Shown here: positions 36,426 to 48,300 of the stretch, one piece after another
Layout: every line of letters begins with the position of its first letter
Position numbering within the stretch: the first letter of the stretch is position 1
NCBI GenBank assembly: GCA_021442155.1
Contig: CM038221.1
Location: forward strand, 47,315,648-47,379,647
Direction of reading: 5' to 3'
DNA from: Cymbidium sinense
Taxonomy: Eukaryota > Streptophyta > Magnoliopsida > Asparagales > Orchidaceae
Length of the DNA stretch: 64,000 bases
The notes under the pieces: generated by a model
Databases searched by the model: none
Told to the model about the DNA's origin: nothing
Seen by the model: the letters and a program-made list of their open reading frames with translations, nothing else
Program-made: the position numbers and the translations under genes

Positions 36426-37085
36426 TCATAAAATATGGGATTTGAAATGATAATTTTGAATAATTTATAAAATCTAAAGCAAATACATTGGCATTATAGG
36501 CCTAAAATTAGTACAAACTTTTTAATTCGGATAATATCAACTGTAAGTGTAAATATATTTATCATATAGCTTCGAAATTGAAGAAATTTTTAAAATAAGT
36601 ATTAAATAAATATAAATTATAATTTTAAGTACATTTAAAAAAATTCTTTAGGTACAAAGCCTCATTATACCACCTCATCACTAAGGTGGCTTTGGCCGAC
36701 CGATTATCTGACGACCGACTATGTCAAGTAGATGATAATCGGTCGACTTGCTTTAAATAAAGCCAGTTGATCGATTATCGGCCGACTGACTTTATCCATA
36801 GCAGGTCAATCGCCCAATAAGGGGGCGACTTTCCAACTATTGTTTTTTTTTGAAAAAGGAGAAGTGTTTTTTACAAGAGTTGTATTTGCATGCAGTTTGC
36901 AAATATAAACTCAACCAGATATCTACTAGCATCAAATTAAAATTATTTTACATGAAATAGTTGTACTACTAAACAAATTACACAAAAAAATTTCATTCAT
37001 ATCTTAAGTAAACCCAATTACGAATACAAAAAATACAAAACTATAGAAAGAGCCAGTCACAAATACACAATACAAATACATCTAT

Positions 37086-37522
37086 GTATACTATCGCTTA
37101 TGACGACGTCTATACGCTATCGCAGCACTATCTGGAGTGTAGTGCGTAGGTGGCTGCAATGGACGATCACGCAACTGATGGGAGATATTATGTGGTACCT
37201 AATCCTGGCCTGCAACATCTGAACCCAGCTCTGGCTACGAGTCTTCTAAAGGCACCCAATCTTATGAAGCTGCAACGTTCATATGATGCTGAGACTGAGA
37301 GCTCTCCTGTGTAGTCAGAGCTAACTACGAGTCTTCTAAAGTGGAAGGCCTTGGATCAACATAAGTAGATGAGCCCGCACCCATGTCTGTCGCCTGTGTA
37401 GTCAGAGCTGAATCATAGCCATGTGACATATGCTCTGTTGTGATGTGCTGGAGCCTGTAATCGCTAATGTGTGTGCGCAATCTCATATCATGACATATAT
37501 TCTCATACCTATTTATAGCCAA
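37086..37522 (-). pseudogene. C-terminal remnant of the Mutator-like ORF
   Basis: A minus-strand ORF 37325-37522 continues past a stop into PTHYTPDSAAIAYRRRHKR, ending near 37086. It is rich in Ser/Thr/His and basic at the end, like the variable C-terminal tails of plant MULE proteins. TTACGAGTCTTCTAAAG occurs twice on the plus strand (37234 and 37325), an internal duplication. Confidence 0.4.
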
Positions 37523-38487
37523 CTAGAAGTCCAAGTCACTTGGACGTCTAAAGAAATGTTGAAAAATGTCTTTCGTCGTTAAGATATGCTCCGACTATAT
37601 GAAACAAATGAAAATCTGTAAATAGAGTTGCTAAGAAAATTTATAGATTGTAGTATTATCTTAACATATGCTCGCTTTGTAGGTGCTCTGGGGTAGTATG
37701 CCATCAGTGGATCAATATGCACTTTAAGCAAGTAAAACGAAGCCTATGACTTGAACCATAACATGTACTGCTGGAGGGCTTGCTGTACATTAGCATCAGT
37801 GCCATCTATCATGACAATGTGATCTCTGCGAGCCTCCTAGGTAGCAATATGCTGCTGATGGTACTGAACTCAATCGGTATCAGCTTTCCCTTTGCCATCA
37901 ACTCTTTTGAAGCTATAATCCATTGGAGCGACATCAATGGTGGTAAGTGACTCAATTGGAACTTCGATGTCATTTAAAAAACTTGAACTATCAGATAAAC
38001 CATCAAACACAATGTCTGAATCCTAATCTTTTGTGGTTTGGCATGTGCGGACATAATCATTATTGCAGATCATAGCATCATCATTTGAAGAATTCCAGAT
38101 TGAATGATTCCGAATAAGCTCGTGACCAACATTAGTATCACATAAATTTATATTACCAATGAAAGAATCATCTTCAGCATCGCTATCATCAGATGCATTG
38201 TTTGATTAGCTATTCATTGTGTCGTACTCGTCATCAGATAGTGCTCTAGATGCACTAAGTTGCTCATGCAATCATGCTTCAACAGGCAGTTGAGTTCTGT
38301 GTCAAGAAAGTCAAAATCCTTAAAATAAATAAAAGATAAGATGAACCATAAAATGAAGACATTAACACTGCTGTTGAGGTAATTGCTAACCTTACTGAAG
38401 TCGTCAGTAGTGTGGCAAATTTAATTAACAAAGTGAAATCATGAATCGATGAAATATTATGCCGCATGAGATGACGCTGACCCGAAG

Positions 38488-38808
38488 CTATTGTGGCTTG
38501 ACTTCCATATAAATAACTAATGTCTGACGTGAAGCTTCATCCAGCACAGTACTGCAGACTTCATCGTCAGAAATCGTACATGTTATGTATCCCGCGCCGA
38601 TAGGGAAACGACATGTTAGCTCCACTATAAAATTATCTACGTCACAACGTAGAGATCTAAGAACATTCTGTTTTAAATATTCCAAGCTTGCATGACGCTA
38701 GACTCGCATTGGACGATTTTTGCCACTGACATAACTTGGAATAAACTGATCATCAACGATTAGTTGTTCGTCGTAGAAGAGAATCAAAGAAACGAGATTT
38801 TGACTCAT
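38488..38808 (-). pseudogene. Mutator-like element N-terminal PB1-like piece
   Basis: Reading on the minus strand from the ATG at 38806-38808: MSQNLVSLILFYDEQLIVDD, then a stop, then LEYLKQNVLRSLRCD and TCRFPIGAGYITCTISDDE. The frame ends with LVIYMEVKPQ. The layout resembles the N-terminal PB1-like domain found ahead of plant MULE transposases (ending in a short hydrophobic .L.VEV strand). This is recognition by pattern, and the transposase core (DDE) is not readable. Confidence 0.45.
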
Positions 38809-39606
38809 CCTAATATATGCTTAGCAACCAAACTATAGTGTTGAATGAACAAAATGCAAAACTGATATTTCACTAATCTCAAAAATTATCTACTCAATTT
38901 CTAACGCATCATAAAACATTTTTCAAATTCATCACTCGTCAAACTTATTGCATCACAAAAACTAACTCAATTTCTAACGCTTCCTAAAAAATAACTCATC
39001 ATTCATCAAAATCACCACAAAAACCCTAATAGAGAAAGAAGAACTTCGACCTTACTCATTTTCTAGATTCGAAGCACATACACAATCACTAAATCAAAGA
39101 TTAACTTCTTCCTTGTACACCATCCAAAAAAATGGAATACTAGGGAAACCGAAAATATACCTTGCGGGACAGGTTGTGTGAGCTGGAGCCAAGAGTCATA
39201 CGTGAACTTTCAGTGCACGGTGGAGCCGGGACTTGGTAGTGGAGCTAGAATCTAAAGGCGGAGTCGAGATCGAGTGATTCGCGTAGGAAGAACTCTGTCG
39301 TCGCAGGGCCGTCGCAGGGTCGGGAAAGAATAACTTACGTGCGAGGTCTACCATAACCGCAGGTGAATTATTTAGGGCGTAGCAAGTCGCCCAATAATCG
39401 GTCGACTGACTTTACCTAAAGTCAGTCGATCGATTATCAGACGACTAGCTTGGCGCAGCCGCCGATAATCCCGACTCACTAAGTCACCTAGCGATTACTG
39501 TGACGCACTTATGGGGCAACTGTACTCAAACTGAAATTTTTTTTATATGTTCTTGAAATTATAATTAATATTTATTTAATACTTATTTTAAAAAATTCTT
39601 CTTCAA

Positions 39607-39726
39607 AATGTGATCTCTATGAGAAGTTACTGAACCGGACAGCCGGTTATTTGCAAATCCCGCTGCTCAGAGAAGAGCCGCCGTTAAGCCCCGACGCCGC
39701 CTTCGAAACTGAAGAGGGAATAGGAG
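39607..39726 (+). promoter_or_regulatory. Kelch gene 5' flank and probable 5' UTR
   Basis: Only 120 bp separate the Mutator-like right end from the ATG. The tract is GC-rich towards the ATG (GAGCCGCCGTTAAGCCCCGA). No TATA box is evident in this interval; TATA-like sequence occurs only inside the element's A/T-rich terminus (39540-39590). Confidence 0.4.
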
Positions 39727-39858
39727 ATGGGGAAGAAGAACAAGAAGCCTGGAAGAGGGAAGGAGAAGACGGAGAGGAAGACCGCCAAGGCCGAGGAGAA
39801 GAGAGTCCGAAGGGAGAGCAAGAAGGTCTCCGAAGAGGACGACATCGATGCTATCCTT
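39727..39858 (+). CDS. Kelch gene exon 1
   Basis: It has 44 codons, rich in Lys and Glu, ending in DDIDAIL; donor GT at 39859-39860. The ATG is chosen because the protein start matches the family N-terminus and the next downstream codons are all family-conserved. Confidence 0.9.
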
Positions 39859-42800
39859 GTAATCTCCCTCATGGCCTAAGTCCCTTCTCCGGTTTTGTTC
39901 CTGCATTTATTTATCTGCAGCTTTTCTTCCTTTAACCAACTGGTTCCTTTTCTAAGGCAGAAGAATATACAGAAGGAGGAGGCTAAGAAGAAGGAGGTTC
40001 ATGTGGAGGAGAATGTACCTGCCCCCTCCCCTCGATCGAATTGCACGGTGAGGAAATGCTTCTAGAGTAGTAGAACCTAATTCGGCGAAGTTATATGTGA
40101 TAAAAGAAACATTTTCTTACCGACTTGAGTTGAATGGTTGAATTTAAAGATTGTAACTCAGAGCAATATTTCAAAAAGCAAAACAAAAGTAAAAGAGAAA
40201 AGCTAGCATTTAAAATAAATTTGCTAGCTTGATGGATTAGTGTTAGTAATAATCTTATTTCGTTATAAAAATATAATTGCACTCAGAGCAATCTGCAATC
40301 AAAATTGCACTGCAGTCTGTTAAGGTTCGATGAAGAGTTTTTGTTTTGCAATGTATCTAATGGTTTTCCTGTAATGTAGTTGTCCATCAATCCAGTAAAG
40401 GAGACGGAGTTGATTTTATATGGTGGAGAATTCTACAATGGGAATAAGGTATTGTTTGGTATCATGCAATTATTCTTCAGTATCTGCTTTGTTTTCTTTT
40501 GTTTGAATATTTTAGTACTGTTTTTCTTTCATTATTGTTCTTATCACTGCCATTTTTGGCTATGTTCTGAGGTTTTAACTCTAAGCAATCTTTTTGCACA
40601 ACCATAGCAATGTTGACTTTGGTCTACCCTTTTCTACTTCTTAATCCTTTGCATTAGTTTTATCTATGTACATTATTGGCACATTTTTTACTCTATGTTG
40701 TATAAGATATGTAGTTTTCGCTATCTTATTATCAGTTATTGTTTTTCCCATTAACATTATCATCATTAGATTTATGCCAATTAATTTGGGCTAACAATTT
40801 GTGCTAATTTTTTATTTTTGATTATATAATTGTAACTCATGTTTTTCGCACATGCATGATATGATTCTTATGTCTACCACATTTAATTTATTTGTTAGCG
40901 ACTTTCTTATTTCTCTACACTCATATATTTTATATAAAGTCTAATTACAGCTTTATAAATTTACTTGTATGTACTTATGATATTTTCGTACTACTCAATA
41001 GTCTTAAGTCTCAATGAACTTATTCATTTTAATGATTCAAAATTAGCTCTACAAACTAGTCTTTAGCTCTGTTCCATTTCATTTTTTTTTGGGTAGATCT
41101 TAACCACTAAAATGTATAATGTTTTATTATCTCTTCATTTCAAGTTATTTTTTTGATTATCCACTAAAATTGCATATCATGCACCTAGCTATTGCTTTAT
41201 CAATGCTAATAATACATCTTTTCAAAATTTTATGTATTATTTTAAGTCTATATTTCTATAAAAGATTTCTCACTCACCAGAACTATCATCTAACAAATGT
41301 CTTCTATTATGATAGCTCACATTGACTCTCTTTATGAGCATCTCCACACCTATGTAAATTGCCATTTAAAAAATATCATCTAATATGATACCTCACTTCA
41401 GCTAATCTATATAAGCATCTAGAGATCCAATGCTCACAAAAGTATCATTAATTGTCTTAACATCGAAATTATCTTCATAGTAGATATTCTTGACATATGA
41501 TTAAATTATTTTGATTATACTGATTAGATGTGACATCTATCTCTCATATAACTATATTGTATAATTTATAAATTTTATGTCTCCTAACCTTTTTAAAATT
41601 TTAAACTTTGTTTTGTTCGTAGAGATTGTAACGATTTTCGAGCTTGTATGATTATGAACGATTATGAACGAGCTCTAATCGAGTACGAGTAGCTTGTAGA
41701 ATGCTCGGTTCATTTGTAACCCTACCAATAACTTATCAAATATTCTGAAACTTGTCATAAAATATGAAGCTACCTCGCTCCTTTATTTCTATGTATATGT
41801 TTAGGTTCTGATCTGGTATAGTCATAAAAACCTGTTCAACAGACTGGACTTTTTTATGGTAAAGAATAAAACATAAAAAATCTTGAAGAAAGGAATTCAC
41901 CATGAAACTTAACATACTCATTGTCTTTGCCTCATTCCAGTTTCTTTTCATTTCATTCCTGCTCATGTGCTCTTATTCTTTAATCATTATAATTAACTTT
42001 TTGTGCAATTTCGGGAAAAAAGATTGTTTTAGTTGTGGGACAAAGAGTGTCATATGCCCATTTATGTCAAGCTTATGGTTGTGGCAGATTATGCATGCAT
42101 GTTGAAACTAACTTGTTGCTATCATAACTGTGCTTACATGCATTCAAATATGTAACTCTTTTGATTAAATATTGGTCTATTTTCTTATAAATTCCATAGA
42201 AAATGCATTAGGTATTCTTGAAATTACAGATGCAATTGTCGGTGCATACTTTTCGAACGTAACACAATGGATAGATATTGTCTCAAAAGACTTTGCTTTT
42301 TTTAGTTTTATTTTTATTTTTTAAACTGAAGCACCCTTAAGATTTAATGCTTCCTAGACAAACTTTTTTGTGCATTTGATATTAAAGAGAGCAGCATATA
42401 TTGGCAACTTTATGGTTCAATTTAAATTATATAGAGGACTTGTTCGACTTCAATGAGCATCTGTGTTATACTTTGAGTTCACTTTAATGTAAAATCATTG
42501 CATTGTGGAGGAAGACATCTCAAACGGCAAAGCACTATGGAACTATTTGGTTTGCTGACATCCGGTGTGTAATGTTATGGTTGCCAGATTTTTGTTTTAG
42601 TGGCATTTTCAAATAAAAAAACTGTAAATCTCATTGAAGCAGTAATTTCATGACATCAAGATGTTGGTCAAGTATGTTGACATCCAGATGTCTAGCTATT
42701 TGATGGTTAAAATTTACAATAAAAGGAAATGTCATAATCACTATTAACCATTGTAGGTAACATTATACTATTCAAGATAATGTTAAAACATATGCATTGC

Positions 42801-45309
42801 ATTTAAATGATAACATTGTTCTTTAAATGGCATTAATATCTATATAACATTGCTAGTAGATTGTAGATAACATTGAACAGAGCATCCTATCTATGGTAAT
42901 TGCTGATTTCTATGTGAAATTTTATTAATTCCTTTTTCTTTGTAAGTTTTCACAAGCCATATAGCGATCTCCATTTTTTATTCTTGTATGAGTAAATTTG
43001 ACTGCCGACCCCACCTAGTGGGATTAAGGCTTGTTGTTGTTGTTGTTGTTGTATGAGTAAATTTGACTTCATAGTTCTTTATCTATTTGTTTGTGCTTGT
43101 TTTTGTATTTCATGGGCTTAAATTGTGACAAATCTTGACATTTATATCAAATATTAATTGATTGAGTTTTTGTTGCAGACTTTTGTTTTTGGTGATCTAT
43201 ATCGCTATGATGTAGAGAAAAATGAGTGGAAATTAATATCAAGCCCAAACAGCCCCCCTCCTCGTAGTGCTCATCAAGCAGTTGCTTGGAAAAACAATAT
43301 TTATATATTTGGTAAATTAATCTCATTCTAAATTTTGAAATTGAGGAAAAATTGTAATTTAAGCCATTTAATTGCTTTGATGATTTTTTTCTCATTAGGT
43401 GGTGAGTTCACTTCGCCGAATCAAGAACGATTCCATCATTATAAGGTAAAGCATTATGGTGTATTTTTCTTATGCTCACAATAGTCAATCTTTATATATT
43501 TATTTTCTTTAAAAAATTTATATAATATATATGTGAACTATGTTGATTTCTTGGTTTTTTAGCATCTTTGTTAGTATAAATATCCTGCTCCTTTGGATTA
43601 CATTTGAACATATTGTCAATGGTTAGAGCACATGGGTGCAAAAGTTTTTTTTTTTTTGTGAAGTGCAAACAAAATGCTAGCTTATGTTAATTGAAGTACA
43701 CATATCAGAAGAAATATTACATATATCATAATATTTAACAATTATTGTACAAATCAAAATTATGGAATGATATATTAATAAGGGAAATTATTATCAACTT
43801 ATAAGTAATAGGGAAATAATGACGTGTGATGAGCAATGCGTGATACTATCCCATCATTGCACTGGTCTTCTTTGATCAAGGAGCTAAGAGTGTATTCTTG
43901 AAAACAATGATGAAGCACACACTTCACCTCATCGGCTCATTGATAGCACTGTATGGTGTAAGTTAGGGTTGCAAATGAACTGAGCGTTCAACATGCTACC
44001 CGTGACTTGGCTCGATTAGAGCTCGTTCATTTAACTAATCGAACGAGCTTAAATACTTTTGTAAATACTTGATTGTTAAATGAACAAGCTTGAACAACTT
44101 GTTGTTCAATTCATTTATGTTCATGAATAGGTATCATTTAAAGCTCGTGAACAAGTTCGTTAAAGAGCTTCGATTAAGACTGACAGTTTGCTAAATATCA
44201 TTTATATTTCTCAACACGTTGCTCGCGAACAAGCTTGATTAAGGCTCGTTTATTTCATCAAACAAGCTGCTTGTTAACAGGCTCGAGCCCAATCTGAACC
44301 GAGCTCACGAACAAGCTTGAGCCTAGCTCAAACAAGATTTTTTTAAACGAGCTTGAGCTTGAATACCATCCTAAAAACTCGAATCGAGCTCGAGCTCAAT
44401 AATGATAAACAAGCTTGTACTCGGCTCGGCTCGGCTCGTTTGCAGCCCTAGTGTAAGTTTACTTCTTTGTAGAATAATGTGTCACCTTACTACTCCCCTC
44501 TTGCACTACACTTGAATGACATGCTTTTTTGTGCTTTTAACAACATGGTAGATGCTAAAGCATAGTAATTGAAATTTATCAATTAGTTATAACGTTTGAT
44601 TTGTTGGTGTTTATCCATAGCATAGTTTTTTCTTCTTAAACGTTTTTTTTCAGTTTTTGTAGGTTTTCTTCTCTTTAGATTTTTTTTTTTTTTTTTTGTA
44701 GACTTCAATTTTTTGGTTTCATATTACCCTAACTGATTTTTGGCGTGTAATTCATTGGATTACACAATCTTTTCGTCTCCCCAATGCATTATTCTCAGCA
44801 CTAAGGGCGGAGTTACAGTGAGGCACTGGGGGCCTGTGCCCCCAATGGTTTGGCAATAACTTGAGCAATATATATATTTTTTTAGTTTATCATGGCGTAA
44901 GTCTCCAAATCCCATAAGCAGGTGTTGCCTGCTTTACCCCTCCCAAACCCCAACTCCCATAAGCAGATGTTGCCCGCCTTGCCCCTCCCAAACCCCACTT
45001 GCCCGCCATCCTCCCTCCTAGACTCCACTTACTTGCCGTGCTCCCTCCTAGACCCCACCTGCCTCTCTTCTTGAAATGGAGTTTTTATTATATTTTTAAT
45101 ATTTTAATTGATTTAAAAAGCTCAGATAATTGAAAATGATTAAAAAATCATTAAACTTTTTGGATTTTTTATCTTTGTAGCTGCTGAATAATAAATAAAT
45201 TTATAAAATACTTTTAATGATAATACTTATATTGATTTGAAAATTAAATAAAAAGTTTTAATCAATGTTAATATTATTTTATTTAAAATTTTATAAAGTT
45301 GCATGATTA

Positions 45310-45345
<36 letters not shown>

Positions 45346-48300
45346 GAATTTATAAATATCCAATTATTGACTTGAAATACAAATATTTAAAGTCAATTAT
45401 ATGTAATGACTAATAAAAAAAGAGAACTATCTTTTTTATGTTTTTTTGTTTGCATATATTTATAATTTTTATGTTTAAATTTTGATAAAAAATTTAATAA
45501 AAAGGTCAATAATAATTGTAAGTTGGGAGTAAAATATGATTAGAAATATTTTAAAATTATCATTTATTATACTTCTATTCTTTCAAAGCATTCACACGTT
45601 TTTGATGCATTTGTTTCCTTTTTATTCAAGCATACATTTCTCTAAATATTTAGAGTTTAGCTCTTGATCTTAAAGCTTCCTCTGTTTCATATGGTGTTCT
45701 CCATAACAGTTGGCAAGCAACATTTGTTGGTATCATTTAATAAAAATGCTTGTCAAATTTCAACTTATCCAGGATGCCACAAGCTCCATTATGACTCCAG
45801 ATGGGTGATCCTTGCTGAAAATGATCAACTTAACATTACTAGGATTATTTTCTCATACAAAATTTTCTCTGCAGGATTTTTGGGTGTTGGATTTGAAAAC
45901 AAATCAGTGGGAACAACTTCTTTTAAAAGGTTGTCCAACTGCAAGATCAGGCCATAGAATGGTAATTTCGTTATTATTTTTTTCTATGATTAAAGTGATA
46001 ACAGCGGCTAACTTATTCCAATGGATTAGTTTTGCATCTAGTAATTATGCATGGTTGTAATTCTAAGTCCCTTCTCTTCAGTAAAGGAAATGCTCAAATA
46101 TAAAGGATCATTGTATTAGTAGAGCAAAAATCAAGTGTGCTAAGTGCTCATGCAAGTGATAATTATCAAACAATATTTCCAGCTGATAAATTGGTATATA
46201 TGTGTGGCAATGTTAATTAAATATATTGCGTTAGATTTAAGATGGCACATGCGGCGCAATCGTTACGTGCTAGATTCTATGAGGACCTTTGCGTTATGCT
46301 GCGCGGTTCATTATTAACAACATGACATGTAGTAAATCGAAAGAATTGTACATTTTAATTTTACAACACAAATCTCACTAATTATAAGCAAGTATAATGC
46401 AATTTGGCTATTATCAAATAGTAATATTGTAATTATGCTTGGTATGATGAAATTTCTATCATTTTATATATTATGGTGTAAATAAGTGATAAGAATCATT
46501 AAATTAAGCCTAGAATTAATTTGTCTCCTATACTAGAATTTGAGTATCTCACATCGGTTACTGGGTTGATCTCGTTATGATTTCTTCACACTCATCACCC
46601 TAGAACCTTGATCTTTTGTATGAAATCTAATAAAAGCATTAAATTCTTTTCTTAAAATAATTCTTAATTGAATAATATAATTATTGCTTAAACATTCTAA
46701 AATGGAATTATTACCTCTCTTCAGTCAAGCCTTTTAGACATAATGAAAATTCCAGAATTCTTTACCTAAGCCCTAGCTTCCTTTGTTCCTTCTCTCCTCC
46801 TCCTCCTCCTCCTCCTCCTCCTCCTACTCTTCTTCATCTTTTTCTTATTTTTCCTTTTTTTTTGCAGCCAAAACCTGCTGCTCAGTTTTGGCCCAATTAC
46901 AGCTCACGGTTATGGATATTAAGCGAATGGATTATGTAGATATCATAAAACAAAAATCCTGTTCAAATCTTAGTAAATATTCATGAGTATAAAAAGATCC
47001 ATAGAAATTTATGAACCCCGTTGGACCCTAAAAACAAATAAACAATTGCCTCCAATTCAGACCGGAGGTAAGTTGATCCTTTGTTTAATTAGAATTGACT
47101 TTTTTTTTTAAAAGCAATCATATAGGGGATTCTGACATGTAGCCAAAGTAATGATGCTTTACTGAAGATTGTTAAGGATCGCTTAAATCTTGATTTTCCA
47201 GAATGCTTTGTTGTCTTAATTTAGTTGATCAACATGTTAACTGTTCTTTACCAAAACTTGCATCAGTTGGGTCTTATAGACTTGTCAATCTAAAGTCATT
47301 TTTTGATACTTGCAGATATGATTATCAAAGTTTTAGAACATAAAATGCAAACTAAAGATTAGCGGGTCTGAATTCTTAATAATATGGGCATATGCTTTTA
47401 ATTGACAGCTGTAAATTGTTAAGTAGGCTTTGGGTTTTAAGAATTAGTTTGCATTATTATACCTCACACTTAATTTGGACAACCTACCTCTTAGAAGTTT
47501 TTTCACCGATTTCTATTTATTGAATGTAAAAAAAAGAGGCTAACTGTTATAAGCATCTGTATGTATTTGTTGGCACAATTGATTTAATATCTTTTATCCT
47601 TTCGTCAGGAATGAATGCATAATGCAAATTTGTGTTGTGAAGATTAAAAACACCCATGTAGTGCATTTAATTTACTTGGCTACAAATTGCAATGAGTAGA
47701 AGTAATCTTGATTTGAAAGTATATGCACTCTTTTGTGCTTAAGGTTTAGAAAGAGTACAAGTATAGCAGAGTTTTCTTGACTGTGCTTTTCATTATTCTG
47801 AATGGAAACTTTGGATATCTAAAAGATATATAATTGGGAAGAGTCTCAATTTGTCACTCATGGTGTCTTCTTTTTCCTTTTTTTTGGTCAAAGTAGATAA
47901 CATGAAAACCCATATTGAATGTTTCTATTCAGTGATGCATAGTGAGTGAAATTCTAAAGTATGTTACTGAAAAAAAAACCTTTAAAGTCTCCCATGCGAA
48001 TGGTATCTAAAATTTTTAGGAAGATTATATATATACCACACAATTCATATGCATTTACATATCTAATACCTAAAGTTAGATATTTACTTATCTAATACTT
48101 TCCTATGCTTTAAAAGGTGTATTTCACTTTTAAAAAGTGAGCGATGATGGTAATTTTGATGTGATATTGAAGTTTGGAGTGTTGTATATGTAAAAATTAA
48201 AGCTTAGGTGTTAGATATATAAATACATAAGAATTGTGTGGTATATATGTAAATCCCCCAAATTTTTACGCATGTTTTTCTTTTGAAGTGACAGTTTTTG

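Larger units (their letters stand above)
36578..39606 (-). mobile_element. Degenerate Mutator-like element with long inverted termini
   Basis: The left end (36578-36700) and the reverse complement of the right end (39480-39606) align over about 100 bp, sharing AAAATAAGTATTAAATAAAT and a TATAATTT block. Inside both ends are clustered copies of a GATAATCGGTCGAC-like 20-mer. Internal minus-strand ORF pieces include a PB1-like N-terminal block (38488-38808). A low-complexity C-terminal piece lies at 37086-37522, with stops between them. I saw no 9-bp duplication, so the ends are approximate. Confidence 0.65.

Noticed and set aside
39667..39906. Minus-strand ORFs rich in Leu and Ser opposite kelch exon 1
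   Set aside because: They are antisense shadows of the Lys/Glu-rich exon 1.
43004..43050. A tRNA-like or microRNA hairpin
   Set aside because: The hairpin is only 5 bp and belongs to the RTE LINE 3' end, with flanking target duplication; there is no tRNA fold.
44797..45075. CpG island or promoter
   Set aside because: The tract is C-rich but not CpG-rich, is made of tandem units and sits in the middle of an intron.
46783..46986. ORF starting with a poly-serine stretch
   Set aside because: It comes from a (TCC)n microsatellite within kelch intron 6.
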